Source: Chloroflexota bacterium (GTDB lineage: Bacteria > Chloroflexota > Anaerolineae > Anaerolineales > Villigracilaceae). Taken from it: a stretch of 37,342 nucleotides of DNA. This document shows positions 27,440 through 36,744 of the stretch, piece after piece. The number at the start of each line of letters is the position of its first letter. Positions within the stretch are counted from its first letter, which is position 1. Where the stretch lies: positions 1-37,342 of the forward strand of contig VGNO01000006.1 in NCBI GenBank assembly GCA_016865985.1, in the 5' to 3' direction. The notes beneath the pieces were generated by a model. It searched no databases and was not told the DNA's origin. It worked only from the letters and a program-made list of their open reading frames with translations. A program made the position numbers and the translations under genes.

Positions 27440-28384
27440 ATGTCTGTCCAAATTTACGAGAAGTCATGTGAGAAGATGGACGAATTGCAAGCAGACAGTG
27501 TTGCTCTAACAGTAACATCTCCGCCTTACTGGAATGCTATTGATTATGATATCCATGCTGCTGATAAGAGAAAAAATTACCGAACGCGTCAGTACGCAAA
27601 TGGCTATCTGGAATACGATGAATATTTAGGCTGGTTGATAAAAGTATTCACTGAAGTATTTCGAGTAACAAAGCCAGGTGGTTTATGTGCTGTTGTCATT
27701 GGAACAGTCCTAATGGATGGTAATTTATATGCTGTACCATTCGACTTAGTTTCAAAAATGATCCATGGAAAACAATCATGGGCGTTCTATCAAGACTTTA
27801 TCTGGCATAAATGCACAGCTGGTGTCAAGAGAGCCGGAGTTAGTATTCAAAAACCTTATCCCGGTTATTTTTATCCCAATATCATGAATGAATATATCCT
27901 TCTCTTCCAGAAGCCCGGCTCAAAACTCTATACAGGGAGAACAGACAAGGAGAAGAAGGGAGCAGAATATCCAATAAATCGACTCTTTACAATGGATATC
28001 GCTAACAATATTTGGCATATTGCACCTGTACCTCCCGACACTATAAATCATCCTGCTCCATTTCCCGAAGAAATTCCGTTTCGTTTGATCTCGCTTTACT
28101 CTTATCCGGGAGATTTGATTCTCGACCCATTCTTAGGATCCGGGCAAACAGTAAAAGTCGCTAATCATCTTGAGCGCGATGCAGTGGGTTATGAGATCAT
28201 TCCAAAATATGCCCAATTATCTCGAACGCGGTTGAAGGAATCTCTTGCTATCCGCAAACAGCAATTGATTGCGGTATTCGATAAAGTTGATATCGATCAG
28301 CCCACATTGAATGGAAATAAAGTAAAAACCATGAAAAAGACGGATTTGGTAGAGCAGATGTCATTTGAAATCGAAACAAAATAA
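27440..28384 (+). CDS. Beta-class site-specific DNA methyltransferase (N4-cytosine or N6-adenine)
   Basis: Motif IV TSPPYWNAIDYD before motif I DPFLGSGQT; low-GC relative to flanks. Confidence 0.93.
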   Translation: MSVQIYEKSCEKMDELQADSVALTVTSPPYWNAIDYDIHAADKRKNYRTRQYANGYLEYDEYLGWLIKVFTEVFRVTKPGGLCAVVIGTVLMDGNLYAVPFDLVSKMIHGKQSWAFYQDFIWHKCTAGVKRAGVSIQKPYPGYFYPNIMNEYILLFQKPGSKLYTGRTDKEKKGAEYPINRLFTMDIANNIWHIAPVPPDTINHPAPFPEEIPFRLISLYSYPGDLILDPFLGSGQTVKVANHLERDAVGYEIIPKYAQLSRTRLKESLAIRKQQLIAVFDKVDIDQPTLNGNKVKTMKKTDLVEQMSFEIETK

Positions 28385-28398
28385 AAGGGAAATGTACA

Positions 28399-29550
28399 AT
28401 GGAAAATATTCTTGCCTTGACAAATAACATATCTCGGATAGGTCAGGAAAATCCATCTTCTCCCGATATACTTGGGGTTGAGTTATTCGAGAATTTCTTC
28501 TCTGCAGATGGTCAACTCGATACATATAAACTAGAAAAACTCGATGCCAACAGCATCAATCGGCGCGAACTCTTGACTCGTTTTTTGCTTCTTAGCGCCG
28601 TCATTGATCAAGGCCCAGATATCGTTGGAGTCCGGCAATTACTTATGATGGTAACCAATGATCTCTATCACTCGGATGTAAGGTTCTTGCATAAGCCAAT
28701 TGCATTCTTCCAGGAATTGGGAATAGCAATCGATCATATTTTGGAAAAGCATCGGTCTATCAAAGCAGTTAGGTCTGAAGTATGGGCACGGGATAATCTG
28801 TCCAGGGCTAGTCGATATAACCTGTTTATGGATAATTCAACACAGACTCTGAATTACGCCATTTTTAGGTGGGGGGTTCCTCTCGCTCTTCCTCTCTTGT
28901 TGGAAAAAGATCTTGCTGAAAACAAATCTCATTCCCCTTTACTCAACTACCTCGAGAGTTATCCATCAGCGGAATCTATGACTTATTACCTCAAGAGTCA
29001 CGAACGTTATGGTCTCGGTAAAGCCATTGGAGATAAAGCCTGCCACCTATTTGCGAAATGGTTGGTTTCAGTGTTTCACCTTACCCGAAAGAATGAACCA
29101 ACTTGGGGGCCGTACTCGTTCGAGGTTCCCTTTGACTCTAATGCCGGGCGCGTCCTCTGGCGTACAGGGTATCTCCTAAATTGGGCATCAGAAGAAGATT
29201 ATATAAAACACCAAGTAATCCAGAAAGGACAAGGCAAGGGGGGGTTGGATTACATTCGGGTCACAAATATCCGTGGCATGGCAACCCAGAGAGATATTAC
29301 TAAGGAGGTAAGTGATGCTTATATAGAAATATCCGTAAACCATCTTGCAACTCATAAGAAACAACCCAGGAAATACGAAATTCAGAGACTGCAACATCCA
29401 TTCCTAATGTTGGGCAAACAGACAGTTGCCAATTTCGACGATGGACTAATTCATATTGGGACTCAATACTGTTTCAATCACGCACAACCCCGATGTAAAG
29501 AGTGTCCTCAAAAAAGCATTGTGTTGGACATCTGTATTCACCCGGCTTGA
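28399..29550 (+). CDS. Divergent HhH-GPD/endonuclease III-like protein with Fe-S cluster loop; candidate DNA glycosylase/lyase partner of the methyltransferase
   Basis: AIGDKACHLFAKW (cf. EndoIII GVGRKTA, Lys213), FEVPFDSNAGRVLWRTG (cf. IAVDTHIFRVCNRTQ, Asp246), CFNHAQPRCKECPQKSIVLDIC (C-x7-C-x2-C-x9-C, cf. EndoIII CIARKPRCGSCIIEDLC). Confidence 0.75.
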   Translation: MENILALTNNISRIGQENPSSPDILGVELFENFFSADGQLDTYKLEKLDANSINRRELLTRFLLLSAVIDQGPDIVGVRQLLMMVTNDLYHSDVRFLHKPIAFFQELGIAIDHILEKHRSIKAVRSEVWARDNLSRASRYNLFMDNSTQTLNYAIFRWGVPLALPLLLEKDLAENKSHSPLLNYLESYPSAESMTYYLKSHERYGLGKAIGDKACHLFAKWLVSVFHLTRKNEPTWGPYSFEVPFDSNAGRVLWRTGYLLNWASEEDYIKHQVIQKGQGKGGLDYIRVTNIRGMATQRDITKEVSDAYIEISVNHLATHKKQPRKYEIQRLQHPFLMLGKQTVANFDDGLIHIGTQYCFNHAQPRCKECPQKSIVLDICIHPA

Positions 29551-29566
29551 TTCGTAACTTTCGAAC

Positions 29567-30550
29567 ATGAACAACTGGAATATCTTAGGCCACGAGTGGG
29601 CGGTGGAAATGCTGAAACAGCACATCGCCCGCCAATCCGTACACCGCACCTATCTCATCACCGGTCCTTCAGGGGTGGGACGCCGCACCTTAGCGCTGCG
29701 CTTTGTTCAAGCCATAAACTGCTCATCTATTTCCGCGCCAGGAGAACCTTGTGGAACATGCCGTACATGCAAGCAAATTGAGTTGATGCGATACACTGAT
29801 TTGATTGTGAACCAAACAGATGCTGAGGGAAAAATTCTACGAGTTGACTCTGTTCGTGATTCGTTGTCCACTTTGACATTAACCCCATACCAATCCGCTT
29901 ATAAAGTTGTACTTTTTTTGAGATGCCATGAAGCAAACCCAAGTACTGCGAATACATTGCTGAAATCCATCGAAGAACCACCGCCGCACGTGATCCTGCT
30001 ACTGACCGCCGACACTGCTGAACAGTTGCTGCCCACCATCGTCTCGCGTTGCGAGGCGCTGCGCCTGCGCCCCCTGCCGGTCGGGAAAGTGGAGGCGTAC
30101 CTGCTGGGACGCGGCGTCGAAGCGGGGCAGGCCTCGCTGCTGGCTCATCTCTCCGGCGGCCGCCCGGGTTACGCCCTGCGCCTGCTGGAGGACGAGGCCG
30201 GCCTGGCAGGCCGCGTCGAGCGGTTGAATGAACTGCAAACCCTGCTGGGCGCGGCGCGGCTGGAGAAATTCGCCTACGCTGAGAAACTGGTCAAGGATAA
30301 GGATGTCTTCCGGGATGTTTTGCTGGTCTGGCTTTCCTACTGGCGGGACGTTTTCATCCAAGCCTCCGGGGCTGGCGCTCCGCTCGCCAATATAGACCGC
30401 TCGGAGGAGATCGGCCTCCTGGCTGGCCGGTTGGGGCAGGCCGAGGCGCGGCGGGTGCTCGACCTGCACGAAAAGGCGCTTGTGCGCCTGGAGCGCAACG
30501 TCAACCCCCGTCTGCTGGTGGAGAACCTGCTCCTCGATTGGCCGAAGTAG
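29567..30550 (+). CDS. holB: DNA polymerase III delta' subunit
   Basis: HEWAVEMLKQHIARQSVHRTYLITGPSGVGRRTLALRF, CGTCRTCKQI Zn site, SIEEPPPHVILLLTADTAEQLLPTIVSRCEALRLRPL. Confidence 0.95.
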   Translation: MNNWNILGHEWAVEMLKQHIARQSVHRTYLITGPSGVGRRTLALRFVQAINCSSISAPGEPCGTCRTCKQIELMRYTDLIVNQTDAEGKILRVDSVRDSLSTLTLTPYQSAYKVVLFLRCHEANPSTANTLLKSIEEPPPHVILLLTADTAEQLLPTIVSRCEALRLRPLPVGKVEAYLLGRGVEAGQASLLAHLSGGRPGYALRLLEDEAGLAGRVERLNELQTLLGAARLEKFAYAEKLVKDKDVFRDVLLVWLSYWRDVFIQASGAGAPLANIDRSEEIGLLAGRLGQAEARRVLDLHEKALVRLERNVNPRLLVENLLLDWPK

Positions 30551-30575
30551 CCCCCTGCCTGTCCTGGAAATATAG

Positions 30576-30606
30576 ACCTCCTGCAAAGGACACCTTTGCA
30601 GGAGGT
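30576..30606. terminator. Bidirectional Rho-independent terminator between convergent genes
   Basis: 14-bp perfect stem ACCTCCTGCAAAGG / CCTTTGCAGGAGGT, 3-nt loop. Confidence 0.88.
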
Positions 30607-30621
30607 TTGGTTCTAGGCCGG

Positions 30622-33600
30622 TCAGCGGGTGATGGTAAAGACCTCGCCCGCGCTCGTCCCCTGCACCTCGGGGAAGAACTCCAGCCAGGCGCGGGCCGGG
30701 ATGACCCGGTATTCGCCGGCGTGGAGCGGTATCAAGGTGTAGGTCAGCGCGTATGTGCCGGCCGGCAGGTATTCCGCCGTCCACAGGATGCGGTCGTCGA
30801 AGATGCGGGGTGAATCGAAGTACCACCAGCCCCAGCCGCTGGAGAAGGGATTTTCCGGGTCATAGAGGGAAACCTCAGGATCCAGGTCTCCGTACTGTTG
30901 GCTGGTCTCGAGGATGGTATCCAGGATCTCGGTCCCGGCCGGGATCGTATCCACCAGGTTCAGGAAATAGGCCGTGTGTTCGAGGGTCAACGTCAGGCGC
31001 ACGGTCAGGCGCGTTTCGCCGTCCACTTGGACGGAATGGATGGACTCGCAATCGTCCCCGCACCCGGCGAGGGTGTAGGCGCGCTCGACAGCGATCCCGC
31101 CATTGTACGCTCCCGCCTGCTCGACCGGCCTGTAGACCCGCAGGTCGGCCCGGTAGTACAGGCTGCCGCTCCCTTCGCCGCGCGTGATACTGAGGGCGTT
31201 CGGGGCATCCGCCAGCAGGCTGGCGACCGGCGCGACGGCGGTGACCGGCGTCAGGGCGGTCGGACCGGCGGCCTGTCCCTCGGCGAACGGCAGTCCGTTC
31301 AGGTGCGCCTGGAAGGGGAAACTGGCGGCGTAACTGCCGGCGCCGGTCATATAGGCGTTGAGCGCCAGGATGACCCAGGCGGTCTCGTACGATGAAACCC
31401 ACCGCCTGCCGCCTCCCCGCTGGGCGGCGAGATAACGCACCGCGTCCGCCAGCAGGGGGGCGGCCGGATCGTCCTGCGACAGGACATAGACTACCATGGC
31501 CGTGGTATAAAGCGGCGATCCCGGCAGGTACCAGTCTTCGACCTCGCTTTCCCAGTGCGCGCCGCTGGCCGAGCGGATGGCTGTCGTTTGCAGGTTCGAG
31601 CGCAGTTCCTCCGCCTGCGGGTCGCCGCTGGACCTGCTTTCGAGGGTCAGCGCCAGCAGCGCCAGGCTCCAGGGCTGCATCCGGTCACGCTTGCCGTACA
31701 GGTAGGTCAGGATACTCTTCTCCGCCCCGCCGGTCTGTTCCAATACGTATGCCTGGAAGGCCAGGCTGTCCAGTTCCCAGTCGGCGATCGAACTGCCCCC
31801 GCCCAGGTAGGGACGGGTGGCTGCCAGGTAGGCGCGCCCATCGACGAACACCTCCTCATCCACCTCGATCCCAGCCAGGCGCGCCCGTTGCAGACCGAAC
31901 AGGATGTAGGCGCTCAGGTAGGGATTGCTGTCGCTGCCGCTGCGCTGCCAGGTATAGGGGTCGATGTCGCCGCCCCACCAGCCCCAGCCGCCGTCATCCC
32001 GCTGGCGGCGCGCCAGGGTGCGGACTGCCGCCTGGATGTTGCCCCCCATCTGCTCTTCCACGGCGGGGGCTTCCAACCCGGCGGCGTTCAGGGACAGGTA
32101 AAGTTCGACATGGGTCAGGATGTACGATAAAAGGGTATCGTTCGAGCAGGTGGCAGGCGGTATCCCGGCAGACTCGAGACTGCCCAATATGGCGGCAGCC
32201 AGCGAAGGCGATAGTTCGAGGGTCAACTCGCCGCCGCCCGGGTCGAAGGAACGCGGCAGGCTGATGGCTTCCAGTTCCGTCCCGGCTTCAGCGACGATCC
32301 CAGCGCTGCTGTAAGTCTGCGGGGCGGTGTAATGCAGCACCGGGATGGCTCCGGTGACGGGATGGGTGGCGTCGGCCAGGCTGCCGGCGCGGGCGGAGAA
32401 GACAAAATCGGCCGTATCGCCGTCCAGCGCCGTGCCCCACCAGGCGACCAGGACCCGCCCGTTGGCCGGGACCTCCACCTGGAAGGCGGATCGATCCGGG
32501 TCATCGAGGCTGAAGTTCTCGGTCTGGATGGAGACATCCACATCCAACGCCCGGCTGGTATTGTTCTGCACGATGGCGCCCAGTTCCAGGTGGTCGCCGG
32601 TGACCATGAAACGCGGCGTCACCGGGCGCACCAGCAGGTCCTTGCTGGTGACGACCTGCATTTGCGCCTGGCCGACGCGGGTATCGTGCGTCAGGCCGCG
32701 CACTTCGACTTGCCAGGTGGTCAGGTTATCGGGCAGGGCCAGCGAGACGCTCGCCCGCCCGTCGGCATCGGTGACGATGGTCGCGTTCCAGTAGGCGGTG
32801 TCGGGGAAATCCTCCCGGATCACAGTCAACATCCCGTCCCCGCCGCCGCCCTTCCCGCCAGCGGGTTCCTGGAGGGCGCGCCGGGTTTCTCCCGCCAGCG
32901 CCAGGCTGGTCCACACACCGAGCGGCTGCTGGTCGTAGAAGAAATCCATGATGCCGGGTGAGTTCGGTCCAGCCAGCGCCAGCGCCGCCAGGTCCACCAC
33001 CGAAAGTGAGAACTCGCCCTGCACCGGGCGGTTCTGCTGGTCGGTAACGCGCAGGTCGAACGCCACCTGTCCGCCCGGTTCGGTGCGTTGCGGCGTGCCG
33101 GTCAGTTCGACGTTCAACTCCATCGCCGCCGGGTCCACCGCCAGGTTGGCGTAGCCCAGGCGGAACTCGCCATCCCGGAGCAGGGTGGCCGTCAGGTAGA
33201 CGTTCGGCGCCTCCTCGGCGGTCAGGCTGACGGGGAAGGTCGCGCCGGAGGCGTTGAGTTGGATGACCTGCCACTCGCGCACGGTTCCGCGTTCGAGCGT
33301 CACCAGCGCCTGGGCGCCGGTTCCGAGCGGGTTGGGGATGAAGACCTGGGCGGTGTCGCCCGGCTGGTATTGCTCCTGGTCCGGGGTCAGTTCGATGTGC
33401 CCGGAAAGCAGGTCCGGCCAGGCGGCCTGATGGGCGCCGCCCACCCACAGCATGACCTGGCTGCGGACGCCCTCGCCCTGGACATCCAGCATGTAGACGC
33501 CGGGCATCTCGGGCGTGAAGGACAGGCGGGCAACGCCGTCCGCCCCGGTGACGATGTCGCTGCTGGCCACCGGGGTATAGACCGGGACGAAGAAATAGAC

Positions 33601-36486
33601 CGGCCAGGGATACTCGTCGGATAACTGGCGCTGCCATTCGACTTGCAGGAAATCGGCCTGCAATGCGCGCTCGGGGGACGGGTCGCCGGCCCAGTCGACT
33701 GTCAGCGCCTCGAAGCCGAGGGCGCTCCCGGCCTGGCCCAGCCACAGGTCCGGGCGGAGGCCGATGTAGTAGTCCGCCGGATGACGGGTGGCTTCGGCGT
33801 GCGCCGAGACCGGGTAGCCGCTCTCGTCCTGGAGGGTGACCTCGAGCGCCAGTCGTTCGGTGTCCTCGATGACAGGCAGGTCGGAGAAGGTGAGGCTCAA
33901 CATGCCGTCCGCGCCGGTCAGTCCCTGGCCGCTGTCGATGGCGCTGCAGCCGTAATGGTCGAAGTCGTAATACAGGTTCATCCAGCCCGAGTCGTACAGC
34001 CCGACCCGATAACCGGCGAGGCGGAAGGAATCGACGCAGCGGTAGAAGGTCCAATCGACCGGAACATCCGAAGCCGGGGCATCGAAGTAATATCGGGCTT
34101 CCACTTCGGCTTGTACTTCGCCGCCGGCCGCCACATCCTGCGGGGTGAGGCTGACGCCCAGTTCGATCTCCGGCTTGCGGTAATCGGCGACGGTGAAGTA
34201 GGAATAGAATTCGGGATCTGATCCGCCGATGCTGTAATAGCCGGGCTGTGCATCAGCAGGCAATTCGAATGAGCCGCTGGCCGTCCCGTAGGCCGAGAGC
34301 GGCAGGTCGAAGTCCCAGGCCTGGCCGTAGCCGTCGGCGATGTGGAACGCGATGGTCCCCAGCCCGGCGTCGCCATATCGGGCGTCGAATGCCTGGCGGA
34401 CGACGGCGCGGTAGTAGACCACCTGGCCGGGGCGGTAGATCGGGCGGTCGGTGTAGAAATAGACCACCGGCTGCGGCGGCTGGTTCTGGTAGGAGATGGA
34501 GAAGTCCCAGGGGGCGATTTCCCGGTTCCACTCGGTGGAGGCCAGGCCGAACAGGTCGTCGCCCGGCTCTCCCAGGACGGCGTAATAATTGACGTATTCA
34601 TCCTGCGCGGCGACCTGTCCATGCCAGATACCCTGGCTGTCGGTCTGGCCGGAGGCCAGCGCCGTGCCCATTTCATCGTAAATGGTCACTGAAGCGCCCG
34701 CCACCGGCTGGTCGTCGCGCAGGTCCACTGCCCAGATAAAAGCGTCGGTGGCGCCGATCTTGAAGACCAGGTTGAGATGGCTGGAAACGATGAAATACTG
34801 GTCGCGCCACGAAGTCTCCACATTGTTCCAGCCTCCGGGAGTGAAGAAGTAGACGCCGGGGGCCAGCAGGCCGGTGCGGGGCGAGAGGTCGATGGCAATC
34901 ACTTCGCTGTCGTCCTTCGGGATGGATACGGCCTGGGTCCATTCCAGCGCTTCGGGCGGGACATAGTGGGCAAATTCCTGGTAGGACCCGGGACTATTGA
35001 GTTCCATCATTTCGGCCAGCGGCAGGGGGGCAAGTACGATATCGAGGCTGGCGATGTTGGTGGCTTGCGCCATCACCAGCGGGTCGCCGGAGCGCACGAA
35101 AAGGAGGTTGCCTCCCATATAGGGAATGGAAAGCGACGGGGCGGCAGCGCGGGTCAGGACATCGAAAGTGTATGTTTCACCGAGCGTTTGTCCCCAACGG
35201 TCTTCCAGTCCCGCCGCCACGTTGACCGTGTAGCGGGTGGATGGTTCGAAGTAGGCGTACAGGTAGGCTGAGGTGGAGTCGCCATAGACGGACAGACCGG
35301 AGACTGCCGGCGTGACCGTGATCCCGGACTGCCAGCCTTCCTCCGGCAGCGGGGAACTGAAGTGGATCTCGATGCTGGTGTAATCATCCTTGTAAGCGCC
35401 GGAGGCGGGGGTGGTGTAATAGATCCCGAAATCCGGGTAGGTACGGTAGAGCGCCACCGTTTCCTGTTCCAGCCGCGACCCGCCGCGGGCTCGGGCCGAA
35501 TCGGCCAGGGTCAGCAGGTAATCGCGGTCCCGTTCGAGCGGGTCGTCCGGGGTGAAGGTCAGCGCATCGCCCTGCTTGTTCCAGGAGAGACTGCCCGGCA
35601 CGGGCTGATCATCCGGGCCGGTGAAGGAGAAGGCTGCCACCACGCTCCCGGCATCCATCGGAGTGTTGAAGGTCAACCGGATGGGTTCATCCAGCGGCAG
35701 GGGCAGTTCGGTCTCCGGTGTAATGCTCACCAGGCGCGGCGGGGCGGCGGTGAATTCCCAGGATTGGTTTGTATCGGGCGCCAGGGGGCTGCCCAGCGTG
35801 CTTTGCAAGTCCGGGTCGAGTGCGGCGGTATAGGTCACACCGCCGGAGAAGGCCGGGTCTGGATGGAAAATGTACGTACTGGTATTGAGCCACTTCCCCT
35901 GCCCGGTGGCTGCCGGTTGGAGCGTGAAAGCAGGCGGCAGCGAGGCCGGGTCGGCGCCGAGCGCGACCACCGGCTGGTTGAAAGCCGCCACGACCGCCGA
36001 AGCGGCCGATACATCCGTTAGCCCGGTTTCAGGCAGGGACTGCGCCAGGCGCAGGTAGTCGGCAGTGCGGAAGGCCAGGGCGGCCGGCTGCTCGAAGGTC
36101 AGGCCGTTGCGGGCCGCGGCGGTCATGCCGATGGTCAGCGCCAGGGCCGAGTCCGGCTGGAGCGGCTGGGAGGGGGTGAAGGTCAGGGTCGAGTCGCCGG
36201 TCCAGGTGAACTCCCCCGTCACCTCCGGCAGGAAGGAGATGGCCGCTTCGACCGAGTCCGGTTCCATCGGCTGGTTGAAGTAGAGCGTAATGGACGGGTG
36301 GAGGGCGATGGAACTGCCCGCCAGCGGGTAGGTTTCCACCAGCGCAGGGGGCAGGGGCGGGATGTCGAGCGGGGTGGGACCGGGCGTGGGGCGCGGCGTA
36401 AAGCCGGGCAGGTTGCAGGCTGTGAGCAGGATGGAAAGTACGATGAGGGCGGAAAACGCACGGAGCAAAAGACGGCGCAGGTTCAT
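30622..36486 (-). CDS. Bacterial alpha-2-macroglobulin family lipoprotein (~1954 aa)
   Basis: Lipobox ILLTACN at start; MG-type repeats, YFYTDRPIYRPGQVVYYRAVVR, FPDTAYWNATIVTDADGRASVSLALPDNLTTWQVEVRGLT; thioester-region equivalent PPATCSNDTLLSY. Confidence 0.95.
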   Translation of the reverse strand: MNLRRLLLRAFSALIVLSILLTACNLPGFTPRPTPGPTPLDIPPLPPALVETYPLAGSSIALHPSITLYFNQPMEPDSVEAAISFLPEVTGEFTWTGDSTLTFTPSQPLQPDSALALTIGMTAAARNGLTFEQPAALAFRTADYLRLAQSLPETGLTDVSAASAVVAAFNQPVVALGADPASLPPAFTLQPAATGQGKWLNTSTYIFHPDPAFSGGVTYTAALDPDLQSTLGSPLAPDTNQSWEFTAAPPRLVSITPETELPLPLDEPIRLTFNTPMDAGSVVAAFSFTGPDDQPVPGSLSWNKQGDALTFTPDDPLERDRDYLLTLADSARARGGSRLEQETVALYRTYPDFGIYYTTPASGAYKDDYTSIEIHFSSPLPEEGWQSGITVTPAVSGLSVYGDSTSAYLYAYFEPSTRYTVNVAAGLEDRWGQTLGETYTFDVLTRAAAPSLSIPYMGGNLLFVRSGDPLVMAQATNIASLDIVLAPLPLAEMMELNSPGSYQEFAHYVPPEALEWTQAVSIPKDDSEVIAIDLSPRTGLLAPGVYFFTPGGWNNVETSWRDQYFIVSSHLNLVFKIGATDAFIWAVDLRDDQPVAGASVTIYDEMGTALASGQTDSQGIWHGQVAAQDEYVNYYAVLGEPGDDLFGLASTEWNREIAPWDFSISYQNQPPQPVVYFYTDRPIYRPGQVVYYRAVVRQAFDARYGDAGLGTIAFHIADGYGQAWDFDLPLSAYGTASGSFELPADAQPGYYSIGGSDPEFYSYFTVADYRKPEIELGVSLTPQDVAAGGEVQAEVEARYYFDAPASDVPVDWTFYRCVDSFRLAGYRVGLYDSGWMNLYYDFDHYGCSAIDSGQGLTGADGMLSLTFSDLPVIEDTERLALEVTLQDESGYPVSAHAEATRHPADYYIGLRPDLWLGQAGSALGFEALTVDWAGDPSPERALQADFLQVEWQRQLSDEYPWPVYFFVPVYTPVASSDIVTGADGVARLSFTPEMPGVYMLDVQGEGVRSQVMLWVGGAHQAAWPDLLSGHIELTPDQEQYQPGDTAQVFIPNPLGTGAQALVTLERGTVREWQVIQLNASGATFPVSLTAEEAPNVYLTATLLRDGEFRLGYANLAVDPAAMELNVELTGTPQRTEPGGQVAFDLRVTDQQNRPVQGEFSLSVVDLAALALAGPNSPGIMDFFYDQQPLGVWTSLALAGETRRALQEPAGGKGGGGDGMLTVIREDFPDTAYWNATIVTDADGRASVSLALPDNLTTWQVEVRGLTHDTRVGQAQMQVVTSKDLLVRPVTPRFMVTGDHLELGAIVQNNTSRALDVDVSIQTENFSLDDPDRSAFQVEVPANGRVLVAWWGTALDGDTADFVFSARAGSLADATHPVTGAIPVLHYTAPQTYSSAGIVAEAGTELEAISLPRSFDPGGGELTLELSPSLAAAILGSLESAGIPPATCSNDTLLSYILTHVELYLSLNAAGLEAPAVEEQMGGNIQAAVRTLARRQRDDGGWGWWGGDIDPYTWQRSGSDSNPYLSAYILFGLQRARLAGIEVDEEVFVDGRAYLAATRPYLGGGSSIADWELDSLAFQAYVLEQTGGAEKSILTYLYGKRDRMQPWSLALLALTLESRSSGDPQAEELRSNLQTTAIRSASGAHWESEVEDWYLPGSPLYTTAMVVYVLSQDDPAAPLLADAVRYLAAQRGGGRRWVSSYETAWVILALNAYMTGAGSYAASFPFQAHLNGLPFAEGQAAGPTALTPVTAVAPVASLLADAPNALSITRGEGSGSLYYRADLRVYRPVEQAGAYNGGIAVERAYTLAGCGDDCESIHSVQVDGETRLTVRLTLTLEHTAYFLNLVDTIPAGTEILDTILETSQQYGDLDPEVSLYDPENPFSSGWGWWYFDSPRIFDDRILWTAEYLPAGTYALTYTLIPLHAGEYRVIPARAWLEFFPEVQGTSAGEVFTITR

Positions 36487-36744
36487 GGTTTCACCTTCCG
36501 GTTCTTGGTGGGGTGGTCGGGGCCCCCGCGGGGGCGGCCTCCCATTCATTTTACCGCGAAGGCTCCTTTGCAGAGGAGGAGCGGATAAGAATATAGCCTT
36601 ATGTTCTATAACCGCCGAGCGCGCGGGGTTGGCGGAGGAAAGCAAAAACCGGCCTTCATTGTGAAGTGAACCCTAATAAGTAGACACGAACAAGGAAAGC
36701 CCCCTTGGGTGTCGAAACTGATATAAATCAGTGGGCGGGCAATC

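Noticed and set aside
29641-29700. Broken Walker A in holB (GVGRRT instead of GxGKT) as a sign of pseudogenisation
   Set aside because: Delta' subunits commonly lack a functional P-loop and the rest of the gene is intact
36522-36535. GCCCCCGCGGGGGC palindrome in the A2M leader
   Set aside because: Simple GC palindrome in GC-rich DNA with no supporting context
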